Positions 27,901 through 35,105 of a stretch of 64,000 nt of DNA are shown in pieces. Origin of the DNA: Litoribrevibacter albus (GTDB lineage: Bacteria > Pseudomonadota > Gammaproteobacteria > Pseudomonadales > Litoribrevibacteraceae). Within the stretch, counting starts at the first letter, position 1; each line of letters begins with the position of its first letter. The notes under the pieces are model-generated. The model was given only the letters and a program-made list of their open reading frames with translations. It had not been told where the DNA came from and searched no databases. The position numbers and the translations under genes are program-made. The stretch lies in the NCBI RefSeq assembly GCF_030159995.1, contig NZ_BSNM01000014.1:62001-126000 (forward strand). The letters run 5' to 3'.

Positions 27901-28920
27901 ATGAGTTCTGTTGAACGAGCTTGGTATGAGGGGGCGAAGTGGCTAACGTTACTTCGCCCTTTGAGTTATTTAGCGCACCAGTTTGCACGTTCTAAGCGTG
28001 CGCGTTTTCTTGCATCTAAACCTATCAACTACTTTGTGACCCATGATGGTTTCGAAGTGCCTGTGGTGGTCATTGGTAATATTTCAGTGGGCGGAACGGG
28101 GAAAACCCCGTTCACCATCGCCTTAGCTAAACACCTTGAAGCTAAAGGTAAGCGTGTCGGTATTGTCAGTCGAGGCTATGGCAGTAAATTAAAAACTTTT
28201 CCTTATGAAGTGCAAAGCAATTCATCTCCCGATGACTCTGGCGATGAACCGCTGCTGTTGAAGCAACGATTAGGGTGTCCGGTTGTAATTTCTCCTAATC
28301 GAGTAGAAGCGTTGCAAGAAATTACGAGTAAGTATACTTTGGATGTTGTTTTATCTGATGATGGGATGCAGCACTATCGGATGCCTCGGACCTTGGAAAT
28401 TGCATTAGTTGATGGGCGTCGAGGGTTAGGGAATGGGCGTATGTTGCCAGAAGGCCCACTCAGGGAGCCTGTTGACCGGTTAGCCAGTGTGGACTTCGTG
28501 GTTGTGAATAGTGCAGATCAATCCTTTCCAGAAGAATTTTCATATGATTGGGCTGCTTGGTTCAAAAATAATTCCTTTCACAAGATGGGGATTGTGCCAG
28601 GCGATTTTTATCGCCTTGATTCCGATGAAAAGGAAGTCATTACTGGTGAGACAGTGTATGCGGTTTCGGGAATTGGTAATCCTCAGCGATTCTACAATAC
28701 ATTGGATTCTCTTGGGTTAAAGTACCACCCCAGACCTTTTAAAGATCACCATAAGTACGAATTACTGGATTTTGTTGATATGGCCGATCAACGGATCGTT
28801 ATGACGGAAAAAGACGCTGTAAAATGCCGAAACTTGGATCTCGGTAATGCGGTTTATCTCTCTGTAGAGGCCGAATTGGATTCTTCGTTATTAGATCAGA
28901 TATACGATCGACTTTTTTAG
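27901..28920 (+). CDS. lpxK: Tetraacyldisaccharide 4'-kinase LpxK
   Basis: 339 residues. Phosphorylates the 4' position of the lipid A disaccharide at the inner membrane. An N-terminal amphipathic or membrane helix is followed by the P-loop [27 protein letters not shown], and the [39 protein letters not shown] block that is diagnostic for LpxK. Starts 2 bases after exbD. Confidence 0.96.
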   Translation: MSSVERAWYEGAKWLTLLRPLSYLAHQFARSKRARFLASKPINYFVTHDGFEVPVVVIGNISVGGTGKTPFTIALAKHLEAKGKRVGIVSRGYGSKLKTFPYEVQSNSSPDDSGDEPLLLKQRLGCPVVISPNRVEALQEITSKYTLDVVLSDDGMQHYRMPRTLEIALVDGRRGLGNGRMLPEGPLREPVDRLASVDFVVVNSADQSFPEEFSYDWAAWFKNNSFHKMGIVPGDFYRLDSDEKEVITGETVYAVSGIGNPQRFYNTLDSLGLKYHPRPFKDHHKYELLDFVDMADQRIVMTEKDAVKCRNLDLGNAVYLSVEAELDSSLLDQIYDRLF

Positions 28921-28931
28921 TTGGAGTTTGT

Positions 28932-29696
28932 ATGAGTTTTTCAGTTGTTATTCCTGCGAGATATTCTTCTTCTCGTTTGCCTGGTAAGCCACTTAAAGAT
29001 ATTGCCGGCAAACCTATGATTCAGCATGTGTATGAAAGGGCATTAGAAAGTGAAGCGAAAGAAGTCATCATTGCCACTGACGATCCTCGTATTCAACAGG
29101 TTGCTGAAGGTTTTGGTGCAAAGGTTTGTATGACAAATCCTGATCATGCTTCCGGAACAGATCGCCTTCAGGAAGTGGTTTCTCAGTTGAACTACTACGC
29201 TGATGACATTGTTGTGAATGTCCAGGGGGATGAGCCTTTAATTCCGCCTCGTGTTATCAATCAGGTAGCGCATAACCTGTCTGCTGAGCAGGAAGCGAGC
29301 ATTGCAACTCTTTATGAACCGATTGAGCGTATTGAGGATGTATTCAATCCCAACATTGTTCAAGTGGTAACAGACAGAAATGACTTTGCTTTGTATTTCT
29401 CCAGAGCTCCTATTCCTTATGCGCGTGATGATTTTGCGAGCTCAAAAGAAGTCATGCCGAAGGGTGTGAATTTCAAACGTCATATTGGTATCTATGCTTA
29501 CCGAGTAAATCTTCTTAATAGTTTTGTTAAGTGGGATGAAGCTCCCATTGAATCTACAGAGTGTCTTGAGCAGTTAAGAGCACTTTGGAATGGCGCTAAG
29601 ATTCATGTTGCTCTTGCTGATGAAATTCCGCCTGGCGGAGTGGATACAGAAGAAGATCTTGAACGTGTTCGCGCGTACTTTGCAAAACAGTCCTAA
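28932..29696 (+). CDS. kdsB: CMP-KDO synthetase KdsB
   Basis: 254 residues, full length. Activates KDO as CMP-KDO for LPS inner-core synthesis in the cytosol. N-terminal [16 protein letters not shown] nucleotide-binding motif, then [33 protein letters not shown] and the C-terminal [12 protein letters not shown]. Cotranscribed with lpxK. Its former downstream partner is the interrupted phosphatase gene 6 bases later. Confidence 0.96.
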   Translation: MSFSVVIPARYSSSRLPGKPLKDIAGKPMIQHVYERALESEAKEVIIATDDPRIQQVAEGFGAKVCMTNPDHASGTDRLQEVVSQLNYYADDIVVNVQGDEPLIPPRVINQVAHNLSAEQEASIATLYEPIERIEDVFNPNIVQVVTDRNDFALYFSRAPIPYARDDFASSKEVMPKGVNFKRHIGIYAYRVNLLNSFVKWDEAPIESTECLEQLRALWNGAKIHVALADEIPPGGVDTEEDLERVRAYFAKQS

Positions 29697-29702
29697 ATAG
29701 TA

Positions 29703-29750
29703 ATGAAAGTGCTGTTTGTTTGCCTTGGGAATACACAGACTAGTTTCTAA
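29703..29750 (+). pseudogene. 5' end of a low-molecular-weight protein-tyrosine phosphatase gene, interrupted by the prophage
   Basis: The 12 codons from 29703 read MKVLFVCLGNTQ, matching the invariant start of low-molecular-weight tyrosine phosphatases (V-C-x-G-N-x-C-R-S). After GN the sequence leaves the family and stops four codons later (TSF-stop). In Pseudomonas and relatives this phosphatase gene follows kdsB, which supports the identification. The integrase lies just beyond, so the break is best explained by phage integration in the P-loop codons. The rest of the gene should lie beyond the right edge at the other attachment site. Confidence 0.82.
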
Positions 29751-29760
29751 CTTATTGAAA
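29703..29760. other. Predicted left prophage attachment site (attL)
   Basis: The junction between host-like phosphatase codons and phage sequence falls at about 29733-29740. The shared core is probably part of TTTGCCTTGGGAATAC. Only one end is in the window, so the core length cannot be fixed by comparison. Confidence 0.65.
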
Positions 29761-29816
29761 ATATTAAATAAAAATAATCGTTACGTAAAATGAACGTAAA
29801 ACTTTTGGAAAACTAT

Positions 29817-30959
29817 TTAAGTGTTTACGTTCAAATCTGCGCTTACATCTGTCCACTGAATGCCGTGGCCATCCAAGTAGTGATTAGTCATTTTCTCATC
29901 TGTGTGGCCCAACAAGGCTTGTGGATCAATGCCCTGTTCTTTATACAAGTGAGCACCCAGAGATCGAATTTCATGAAACGTTGGGCGGGCGCTTTTTTCA
30001 AGGTCATCAAACAAACCTGTTTTTTCGCGGGCTGTAGCAAACCCTCGAGTAATATTGTCGGGTTGTAGTCTTTGGCCTTTTTTCACTTCCCACTTCAGGG
30101 CCCCTGAAGAGGTTCTTGTAATCATCTGATGTATGAGAAATTGAGAGAGTACGCCAGTATTTCGACATGATTTGATAATGGAATTAAGTGCTGGGGTGAC
30201 TTGAATTCTCAAATATGCAGCTTTGTTGGCGCTATCTTTTCGGCTGCCTTTTTTGGCTTTTGATGTTTTCTTTTGTATTACGTGTAAATACCCATCTTTA
30301 ATATCCGAGAATTTCATATTTGAAATATCTTCCCGGCGCTGCAAAGTCAGTAATGCGAGCATCATTGCATTTCTAATGTGTATTGGGGCAGAGTTGTATA
30401 TTGTATCGAACTGTTCTTTTGTTAATCGTTCTCGCTGAACTTTAACCGTGATTGGGAGTGTCTTTTTAGCAGGATTTGATTCAGTTAGGCCATTACCAAC
30501 GGCAAAGTCAAAGCACTTAATCAGAGCACTTCGTAAGCGGGCGGCCATCCTTCTTTTATTTTCACTCACCCACTTATCAAGAAACTCTGAGCAATGAAAA
30601 ACAGTGATATCCATAACAGGTATATCTCCGAGGTGTTCTTTCATTAATGTGGTGTCATACTTCAGTTGATCAACTGTCTTTTTGGATAAGTCTTCACTTA
30701 GTCGAAGTTCAATATATTTTTCAATCCAGCTGGCAAACGTGTTAGCCCTGCCTATGACTTTATCAACCAGTCCGTATTCAATTGAAAGCATCGAGTTTAA
30801 CTGCTGAGCAGCTAAGATTGCCTGCATCCGGTCTGATCCCATTCCGTGCCGGGTATTGGCAACAGGGTGTTTGTAGACGTAGTAGACCTTTTTCTTCCTT
30901 TTTTCCGCGTACAGGTTTGTCGGAAGATCAAAATTCCCTTTTTTACGTGGTCTGTTCAT
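29817..30959 (-). CDS. int: Phage integrase (tyrosine recombinase)
   Basis: 380 residues. A basic arm-type DNA-binding N-terminus (NRPRKKGNFDLPTNLYAEKRKKKVYYVYKHP), a SAM-like core-binding domain (about 75-165), and a catalytic domain with the Arg in LLTLQRREDISN, HEIRSLGAH (His-x-x-Arg), LLGHTDEKM and the Tyr nucleophile in NHYLDG. It inserts and, with Xis, excises the prophage. It lies at the left end reading outward, next to the attachment site. Its ATG overlaps the TAA of the excisionase gene by one base. Confidence 0.95.
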   Translation of the reverse strand: MNRPRKKGNFDLPTNLYAEKRKKKVYYVYKHPVANTRHGMGSDRMQAILAAQQLNSMLSIEYGLVDKVIGRANTFASWIEKYIELRLSEDLSKKTVDQLKYDTTLMKEHLGDIPVMDITVFHCSEFLDKWVSENKRRMAARLRSALIKCFDFAVGNGLTESNPAKKTLPITVKVQRERLTKEQFDTIYNSAPIHIRNAMMLALLTLQRREDISNMKFSDIKDGYLHVIQKKTSKAKKGSRKDSANKAAYLRIQVTPALNSIIKSCRNTGVLSQFLIHQMITRTSSGALKWEVKKGQRLQPDNITRGFATAREKTGLFDDLEKSARPTFHEIRSLGAHLYKEQGIDPQALLGHTDEKMTNHYLDGHGIQWTDVSADLNVNT

Positions 30960-31153
30960 TAAACGGCCTTTAATACTCTATTCACAAGTCTGTCAGAGGC
31001 TGTTTCCTGAACATAAACGAACCATGTCCCGCCAACTTTAGTGCCCGGAACTGCCCCTGACTGAATCCAATTTACAACAGTTCTTGGTGTGGGTCTGGAA
31101 TTCTCAGTAAATTCCTGATCTAGGTATTCTTCAATGCTCATTTTCCTTGGCAT
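30959..31153 (-). CDS. xis: Excisionase-like small DNA-binding protein
   Basis: 64 residues from an ATG with AGAGGTG upstream. TPRTVVNWIQSGAVPGTKVGGTWFVYV is the winged-helix 'helix-turn-helix 17 / excisionase' fold, which bends the attachment DNA to direct Int towards excision. Its stop overlaps the integrase start (TAATG), so dosage is coupled. Confidence 0.85.
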   Translation of the reverse strand: MPRKMSIEEYLDQEFTENSRPTPRTVVNWIQSGAVPGTKVGGTWFVYVQETASDRLVNRVLKAV

Positions 31154-31163
31154 ATTACACCTC

Positions 31164-31352
31164 TTACTTTCCAATAAATTTAAATAAAGAAAACATGTGC
31201 TTTGTCTTGCGTGTTTTCTCGTATGCTCTAACTGCTGATAACAGGTTGTTATGTACCTGTTCAAGCCCCATTTGGTTGTTCCAGCACTGAGGGCAGAAAT
31301 ACTTACCACTGCCTGTTTTAATGATTCTTGTGTCGCACTCTGCGCATTGCAT
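31164..31352 (-). CDS. Small zinc-ribbon-like protein
   Basis: 62 residues. Two CxxC pairs (MQCAECDTR and YFCPQCWNN) form a rubredoxin-type zinc knuckle, followed by a basic helix ending KTKHMFSLFKFIGK. Likely DNA- or RNA-binding, in the xis-int unit 10 bases upstream of xis. A TTG eight codons earlier is an alternative start. Confidence 0.65.
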   Translation of the reverse strand: MQCAECDTRIIKTGSGKYFCPQCWNNQMGLEQVHNNLLSAVRAYEKTRKTKHMFSLFKFIGK

Positions 31353-31459
31353 GGTATTCAAAAAACAGTACTGCAACTCAGGATTAAAGTTGGGTGGTTA
31401 CGCCCGTTAAATCGGTCTATGCTGTTCTCTTTCTCTTCCAAAAGATTAAGGATGGTCTT

Positions 31460-32071
31460 ATGAAAAAGTGTTTTATATTGATAATGGCGCTGGTACTGAC
31501 TGGTTGTTTTGGTCCTGGTAAATACCAAATTAAAGATGCACGCGAAGTTGTCAGTATGGATGGCTACTACAGCGTTAATAACCGTATTTCTACCAAGTCG
31601 GTTGCTGGTGGCTTGCATGTAGATGATACGGGTGTATTCATTAACCCGTTCGCTTTTGATAAAGCCAATGGCGAAGTCATGACGGGTTTCAAGATAACTA
31701 ATAAAACGTTTTACGATACCTTCTATGGTTCGCCAAACTCTCTGGGTAATCTGCAAGTTATTACCTTCGAAATTGACGGTGAAAAGCATGACTTCGACAT
31801 CATGGACACTAATAGTGACTGGGGTAGCATTGGCTACAATACGGCTATAGGGTCGGCCGGCTCGTCTATTACGGAAACCGGAGTCGCTTACATTAATAAA
31901 GATGTAATGCTTAAGATTGCTCAAGCCAATACTTTGATCGTCTATATTTACGGCACTGAGCGCTCTGTGAAATATGATGCTGAAGATGTTAGCCAATCGT
32001 TTCATGTAAATTTAAACCAGTTTGTTGATTCTGTTTTGCTAAAAAATGCCCGTACTGCAGAACCGGGCTAA
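31460..32071 (+). CDS. Prophage-borne lipoprotein (candidate moron)
   Basis: 203 residues with type II signal peptide and lipobox LVLTGC; mature Cys at residue 16. The rest is a soluble strand-rich domain (DGYYSVNNRISTKSVAGGLHVDDTGVFINPF) with no recognised family. It is the only rightward gene in the leftward int-xis-LuxR arm and has its own ribosome site (AAGGATGGTCTT), which is the classic setting of a lysogenic-conversion gene expressed from the prophage. Possible roles include surface exclusion or host-envelope change; inference only. Confidence 0.75.
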   Translation: MKKCFILIMALVLTGCFGPGKYQIKDAREVVSMDGYYSVNNRISTKSVAGGLHVDDTGVFINPFAFDKANGEVMTGFKITNKTFYDTFYGSPNSLGNLQVITFEIDGEKHDFDIMDTNSDWGSIGYNTAIGSAGSSITETGVAYINKDVMLKIAQANTLIVYIYGTERSVKYDAEDVSQSFHVNLNQFVDSVLLKNARTAEPG

Positions 32072-32093
32072 TGGGCTAGCATAGGATCAGGGG

Positions 32094-32240
32094 TTAAACG
32101 GTATGCTTAATAGTGCGAAGGTAAGCCAGGAGATGGTTTGCACGAGCACTATTTTTAACGCAGACAATTTTGTTGCCTCTCTGAAACTTAAACACGAAGC
32201 CTTCTTTTGCAAGAGTTCTGGCTGAAATTAGGCTGTTCAT
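32094..32240 (-). CDS. Small 48-aa protein coupled to the LuxR-type gene
   Basis: 48 residues beginning MNSLISARTLAKEGFVFKFQ, basic overall (many Lys/Arg, ending RTIKHTV). Its ATG uses the last base of the upstream TAA stop, so it is translationally coupled to the LuxR-type protein. It is too short for a recognisable fold; a small nucleic-acid-binding or partner peptide is possible. Confidence 0.55.
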   Translation of the reverse strand: MNSLISARTLAKEGFVFKFQRGNKIVCVKNSARANHLLAYLRTIKHTV

Positions 32241-32629
32241 TAACATGGTCCTTCTAGTAGCAAAAAGTCTTCTCTTCGGTTTCTGGCGTTTGAATTGACT
32301 CGCGCAGAACGTTGTATTCTTACTGGCTCAACACCTTCAAGATTCATTGCGTAATTTACAGAGCCAACAAGTAGAGCAAGGCATAAGAACTCAACAATCC
32401 CTTTTCTCAATAGCACTACGGCTAGCTCGGTTCTGTTATCTACCCCCATCTTAAACATGGCGTTCATTAAGCGCTTTGAGACTGTGTATGGAGATATTTT
32501 CATTTCCTTGGCTATCTCTTTATTAGAAAGCCCTTCCATAGACCATAGCGACGCTTCAAGCTCTCGATCAGCAAGACCTTGATTTTTATTCCCTTGCACA
32601 GTTCTGATTTTGATAGCGTCTTTGTTCAT
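32240..32629 (-). CDS. LuxR-type helix-turn-helix protein with a membrane segment
   Basis: 129 residues. A GerE/LuxR helix-turn-helix occupies residues 18-75 (LADRELEASLWSMEGLSNKEIAKEMKISPYTVSKRLMNAMFKMGVDNRTELAVVL), followed immediately by a hydrophobic stretch (GIVEFLCLALLVGSVNYAM) that could span the membrane, and a basic tail (RIQRSARVNSNARNRRED). This is the reverse of the normal order, in which the HTH is C-terminal. It is expressed leftward with a phage operator site just upstream. Confidence 0.75.
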   Translation of the reverse strand: MNKDAIKIRTVQGNKNQGLADRELEASLWSMEGLSNKEIAKEMKISPYTVSKRLMNAMFKMGVDNRTELAVVLLRKGIVEFLCLALLVGSVNYAMNLEGVEPVRIQRSARVNSNARNRREDFLLLEGPC

Positions 32630-32655
32630 TTGCCTGGTCTGCAGTTGTTTACTTT

Positions 32656-32671
32656 GTGTATGTATATAAAC
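32656..32671. promoter_or_regulatory. Phage operator site 1
   Basis: GTGTATGTATATAAAC, one of six copies of GT(T/G)TAT-N4-ATAAAC. It lies 27 bases upstream of the LuxR-type gene start, where a repressor would block leftward transcription. Confidence 0.65.
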
Positions 32672-32712
32672 ATAAACTTTATATTTATTTTATGCAAGAA
32701 AAAATTCAGACA

Positions 32713-32740
32713 AAAAAAACCGCCAAACGGCGGTTTTATT
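32713..32740. terminator. Bidirectional intrinsic terminator
   Basis: Stem AAAACCGCC/GGCGGTTTT with a four-base loop, with A and T runs on the outside. The stop codon of the leftward 75-aa gene lies in its arm. Confidence 0.88.
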
Positions 32741-32963
32741 TATTCGGTAGGGTAGTTAATGTAAGCAGGCGGCCAGGTGGCCCGCTATCGTTAGCGCAGG
32801 TCTTTTTTGCTTTGCTGGCTGATGCTACTTTTTTCATGGCGGCTAGATAGCCTAAAAAGTAATCAACTTTATTTGAAACAGCAGGGTGGTTTTGGCAAAT
32901 GAACCTGTCAGGCTCATTTCTGATGAGGCGCTGGGCCTCTCGTAAAGCAGTATTGTTTATCAT
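32736..32963 (-). CDS. Small 75-aa phage protein, unknown function
   Basis: 75 residues, MINNTALREAQRLIRNEPDR..., with a strong ribosome site (AAGGA, 8 bases before the ATG). Helical N-terminus and basic Lys/Ala-rich centre (MKKVASASKAKKT). First gene left of the 33-kb control region; phage operator site 2 lies 56 bases upstream. No family recognised. Confidence 0.6.
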   Translation of the reverse strand: MINNTALREAQRLIRNEPDRFICQNHPAVSNKVDYFLGYLAAMKKVASASKAKKTCANDSGPPGRLLTLTTLPNK

Positions 32964-33018
32964 ATCCAGTCCTTGTTTTCATTTTTATTTATCCTAGCGC
33001 TATACCCATAGTTATGGT

Positions 33019-33034
33019 GTGTATAATGATAAAC
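33019..33034. promoter_or_regulatory. Phage operator site 2 over a -10 element
   Basis: GTGTATAATGATAAAC, a member of the six-copy operator family. It contains TATAAT (33022-33027), so the bound repressor would cover a promoter -10 element. The matching -35 region is poor. Confidence 0.65.
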
Positions 33035-33061
33035 ACGGTCTACAATGAATGAAAGCTAGAT

Positions 33062-33112
33062 AATTTCTCTCAGTAGAAATTATAACGATTGCAATTTCTC
33101 TATATAGAAAAT
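33062..33112. promoter_or_regulatory. Second operator family: two AATTTCT-N6-AGAAATT sites
   Basis: AATTTCT-CTCAGT-AGAAATT at 33062-33081 (perfect dyad) and AATTTCT-CTATAT-AGAAAAT at 33093-33112. Their centres are 31 bp apart, about three helical turns, which favours cooperative binding on one face. They overlap the beginning of the helix-turn-helix reading frame to the right, suggesting autoregulation by that protein. Confidence 0.6.
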
Positions 33113-33306
33113 GTGGTGCAAATATCGACGACGATGTAAAGCTGTATCTCGATAGGAAGCGGAGAAGAGCAAGAGCAGATTTTAGAAAGCTAATTAAGGA
33201 TGAGTTAAAGTACGAATTAAAAGATATCAGTAAAGAGCTAGGTGTCAGACAGTCTGCTTTTAGCAAAAAACTGAACTGCACACAGGAATTTACTGAACTT
33301 GAATTA

Positions 33307-33498
33307 ATGTATTTTCAAGAATACAAGGGTATCAGTATTAGACAGGTATTAACTGGAGAGCCAGAAAGCTTTAGTGATGCAGCTGAGGAGTTGGCTGCGT
33401 TCATAAGGGAGATTGGACTGGGTGCTGATGCTGTAATGAGTATTAAAATTGCGCTAGAGGCTGCGTACAAAAAGGGCAAGGAGTCTAATGAAGATTAG
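33307..33498 (+). CDS. CII/Cro-like helix-turn-helix protein, 5' end unresolved
   Basis: The ATG at 33307 gives only 63 residues, but the same frame is open from 33064 and its upstream part is clearly coding in character: NIDDDVKLYLDRKRRRARAD, then LKDISKELGVRQSAFSKKLN, a helix-turn-helix. No ATG, GTG or TTG occurs in the frame upstream of 33307, so either a rare start (ATT at 33088 or 33094), a frameshift from the ATG at 33111, or an indel must be involved. The C-terminal part is helical (AAEELAAFIREIGLGADAVM). It faces the repressor gene tail to tail with a 4-base overlap. Probably a phage regulator. Confidence 0.5.
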   Translation: MYFQEYKGISIRQVLTGEPESFSDAAEELAAFIREIGLGADAVMSIKIALEAAYKKGKESNED

Positions 33499-34625
33499 AC
33501 CTTGCCACCTCTGAAGATCACTTTACCAATGATAATCGTGTTTTTGTCTTGATTGGCCGAGATGGTTTCCTCTCTGTAAGAGTTGTTATCCGTCTTTACC
33601 AAAACAGAACCGTCAATTAATAACTGAAGTCGACGTAGCTGAATGTCATTATTGTACTTGATGGCAAAAATGCCTGGTTCAGTAATGCACTTATTTTCCG
33701 TGTCAATCAGAACGGTACTGCCAGGCTGAATCAACGGAATCATTGCGTCGCTGGTGGATTTTGCATAACCCACGTATCGAGCACTGCCGGTGCTTTCAGA
33801 TATCCATTCAGTAAGAAAGGGGCGGGCCTCTTTGATTATTAGTTCGCCCGATTCTGTGACACGAGGAATAAGGATTACCTCTTGCGTTGGGAGATCACCG
33901 TCTTGATCCCAGCTTTTTGCAGCCTTGAATGTACCTGTTGACTCTGTTTTGTAGCTGGCCGGAGTTTCCTTTACACCGTAGTTTATCTGGCTATCTCTAG
34001 TCGCCCCTATGGCTTCTGGTGCTTCCAAGCCACCATAGATTGAGATGAAGCAGTCTCTAAGATATTCAACGCCGAAAATGCAGCTTTTTGCATTGATGGC
34101 GATCGCGTGCGTATCACCCTCGGTCGTCAATAATTCTAAATCGTCATAAGTCTGTTCACCGGGTGTGTAGGGCTCAGAAACGTACATATCGCGCTTATCA
34201 AGTACGCAATACCAGGCCGCTTTTTTGTATCTTAGCTTGATGAATGGAGTAAATTTGGCTGTGTCGACAATCGCCCCTAAGTCGTGAATCCAGTCTTCAC
34301 TTGTGAAAGATTCAATTTCCCAGCCATGCGCGCTCATTAGCTTCTCAAAGAAGCGCTTAAACTTCGCGCTGTCGCAAATCTTATTGTTTGAATCTAGCCA
34401 GTCTGTGGCAATGGAGCCATCCATCATGGATATAAAAAACGAGCGATTCCATTGAATGGCGTCAGCAACGATACCCATTGCCTCTTTAGGTATGGATCTT
34501 CTGACAAACCAATTATTAATTCGCTGGTTGGATGGGGCTGATGGATCTATGCGGCGAGCAAGTTCAGCCTTGCTGACGCCCAGACCTTCCATACGAAGAT
34601 TGATGATTTCCATTGTTCTGTTCAT
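33495..34625 (-). CDS. CI-like phage repressor with inactive S24 peptidase fold
   Basis: 376 residues. An N-terminal XRE-type helix-turn-helix (GVSKAELARRIDPSAPSNQRINNWF, about 15-45), an unrecognised middle region (about 60-240), and a C-terminal LexA/CI S24 fold (about 255-376; PLIQPGSTVLIDTENKCITEPGIFAIKYNND). The catalytic Ser of the usual GDSM is Ala here (SDAM), and the catalytic Lys of VKRL is Arg (LRRL), so self-cleavage should be impossible. It probably maintains lysogeny by binding the GTTTAT-type operators beside its promoter. ATG at 34625 chosen; another ATG four codons later has a more normal spacing from GAGG. Confidence 0.85.
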   Translation of the reverse strand: MNRTMEIINLRMEGLGVSKAELARRIDPSAPSNQRINNWFVRRSIPKEAMGIVADAIQWNRSFFISMMDGSIATDWLDSNNKICDSAKFKRFFEKLMSAHGWEIESFTSEDWIHDLGAIVDTAKFTPFIKLRYKKAAWYCVLDKRDMYVSEPYTPGEQTYDDLELLTTEGDTHAIAINAKSCIFGVEYLRDCFISIYGGLEAPEAIGATRDSQINYGVKETPASYKTESTGTFKAAKSWDQDGDLPTQEVILIPRVTESGELIIKEARPFLTEWISESTGSARYVGYAKSTSDAMIPLIQPGSTVLIDTENKCITEPGIFAIKYNNDIQLRRLQLLIDGSVLVKTDNNSYREETISANQDKNTIIIGKVIFRGGKV

Positions 34626-34683
34626 GCCTCGAATTATGAAACAACCCGGATAATTTATATATAAACGGAATGTTTTCAACGTT

Positions 34684-34718
34684 GTTTATGTTGATAAACA
34701 TTGTGTATAGTAATAAAC
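34684..34718. promoter_or_regulatory. cI-cro switch: operator sites 3 and 4 with cro promoter
   Basis: GTTTATGTTGATAAAC (34684-34699; within an 18-bp dyad TGTTTAT-N4-ATAAACA) and GTGTATAGTAATAAAC (34703-34718), centres 19 bp apart. A rightward promoter, TTGTTT (34682) - 18 bp - TATAGT (34706), overlaps both. They lie between the divergent repressor and cro genes, as in lambda oR. Confidence 0.75.
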
Positions 34719-34750
34719 TTGGTGATTCAAGACTGAAGGCAGGGATAAAA

Positions 34751-34957
34751 ATGCAAAGACTTTTAGAAGTGTTCGAATCTAAACAAAACATCGCTGAGCT
34801 AGTAGGCATCACGCCTGCGGCTGCTGGTCGATGGTTTAAGACCGGACAAGTTCCAGCGAAACAGGTTTTGAAAATTGAAAAGCTTTCAAATGGTGAACTT
34901 CACTGTTCCGATATTCGTCCTGATTTATATCCGCCTGAGCGTTTTAAATCCGTTTGA
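34751..34957 (+). CDS. Cro-like regulator (YdaS family)
   Basis: 68 residues from an ATG with AGGGAT upstream. A compact helix-turn-helix, NIAELVGITPAAAGRWFKTGQVPAKQVLKIEKLSNG, ending SDIRPDLYPPERF, which is the YdaS/Cro pattern of phages. Divergent from the repressor and preceded by operator sites 3 and 4. It is the first gene of the rightward early transcript. Confidence 0.88.
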   Translation: MQRLLEVFESKQNIAELVGITPAAAGRWFKTGQVPAKQVLKIEKLSNGELHCSDIRPDLYPPERFKSV

Positions 34958-34977
34958 TGATTAACAGTTTATGGAAT

Positions 34978-34993
34978 GTTGATGGTGATAAAC
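34978..34993. promoter_or_regulatory. Phage operator site 5
   Basis: GTTGATGGTGATAAAC, one mismatch from the operator consensus, 20 bases after cro. It could be a downstream auxiliary site of the switch. Confidence 0.5.
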
Positions 34994-35105
34994 AGACCGT
35001 TGATGAGGCTGTTTTTTCATCCAGTAAAACTAACAAGCAATAAAAAAGCCAGCGAATGAGGCCAGCTTCTTTAATTGCACTACCTTGAGTTTCGAGGCAC
35101 AGGTA

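Noticed and set aside
31358-32005. 215-aa minus-strand open frame
   Set aside because: It is opposite the prophage lipoprotein, which has a ribosome site, signal peptide and lipobox; the antisense protein has no coherent features.
34656-34667. TTTATATATAAA dyad upstream of the repressor gene as an extra operator
   Set aside because: Half-site spacing differs from the six good sites; more likely an A/T-rich promoter element.
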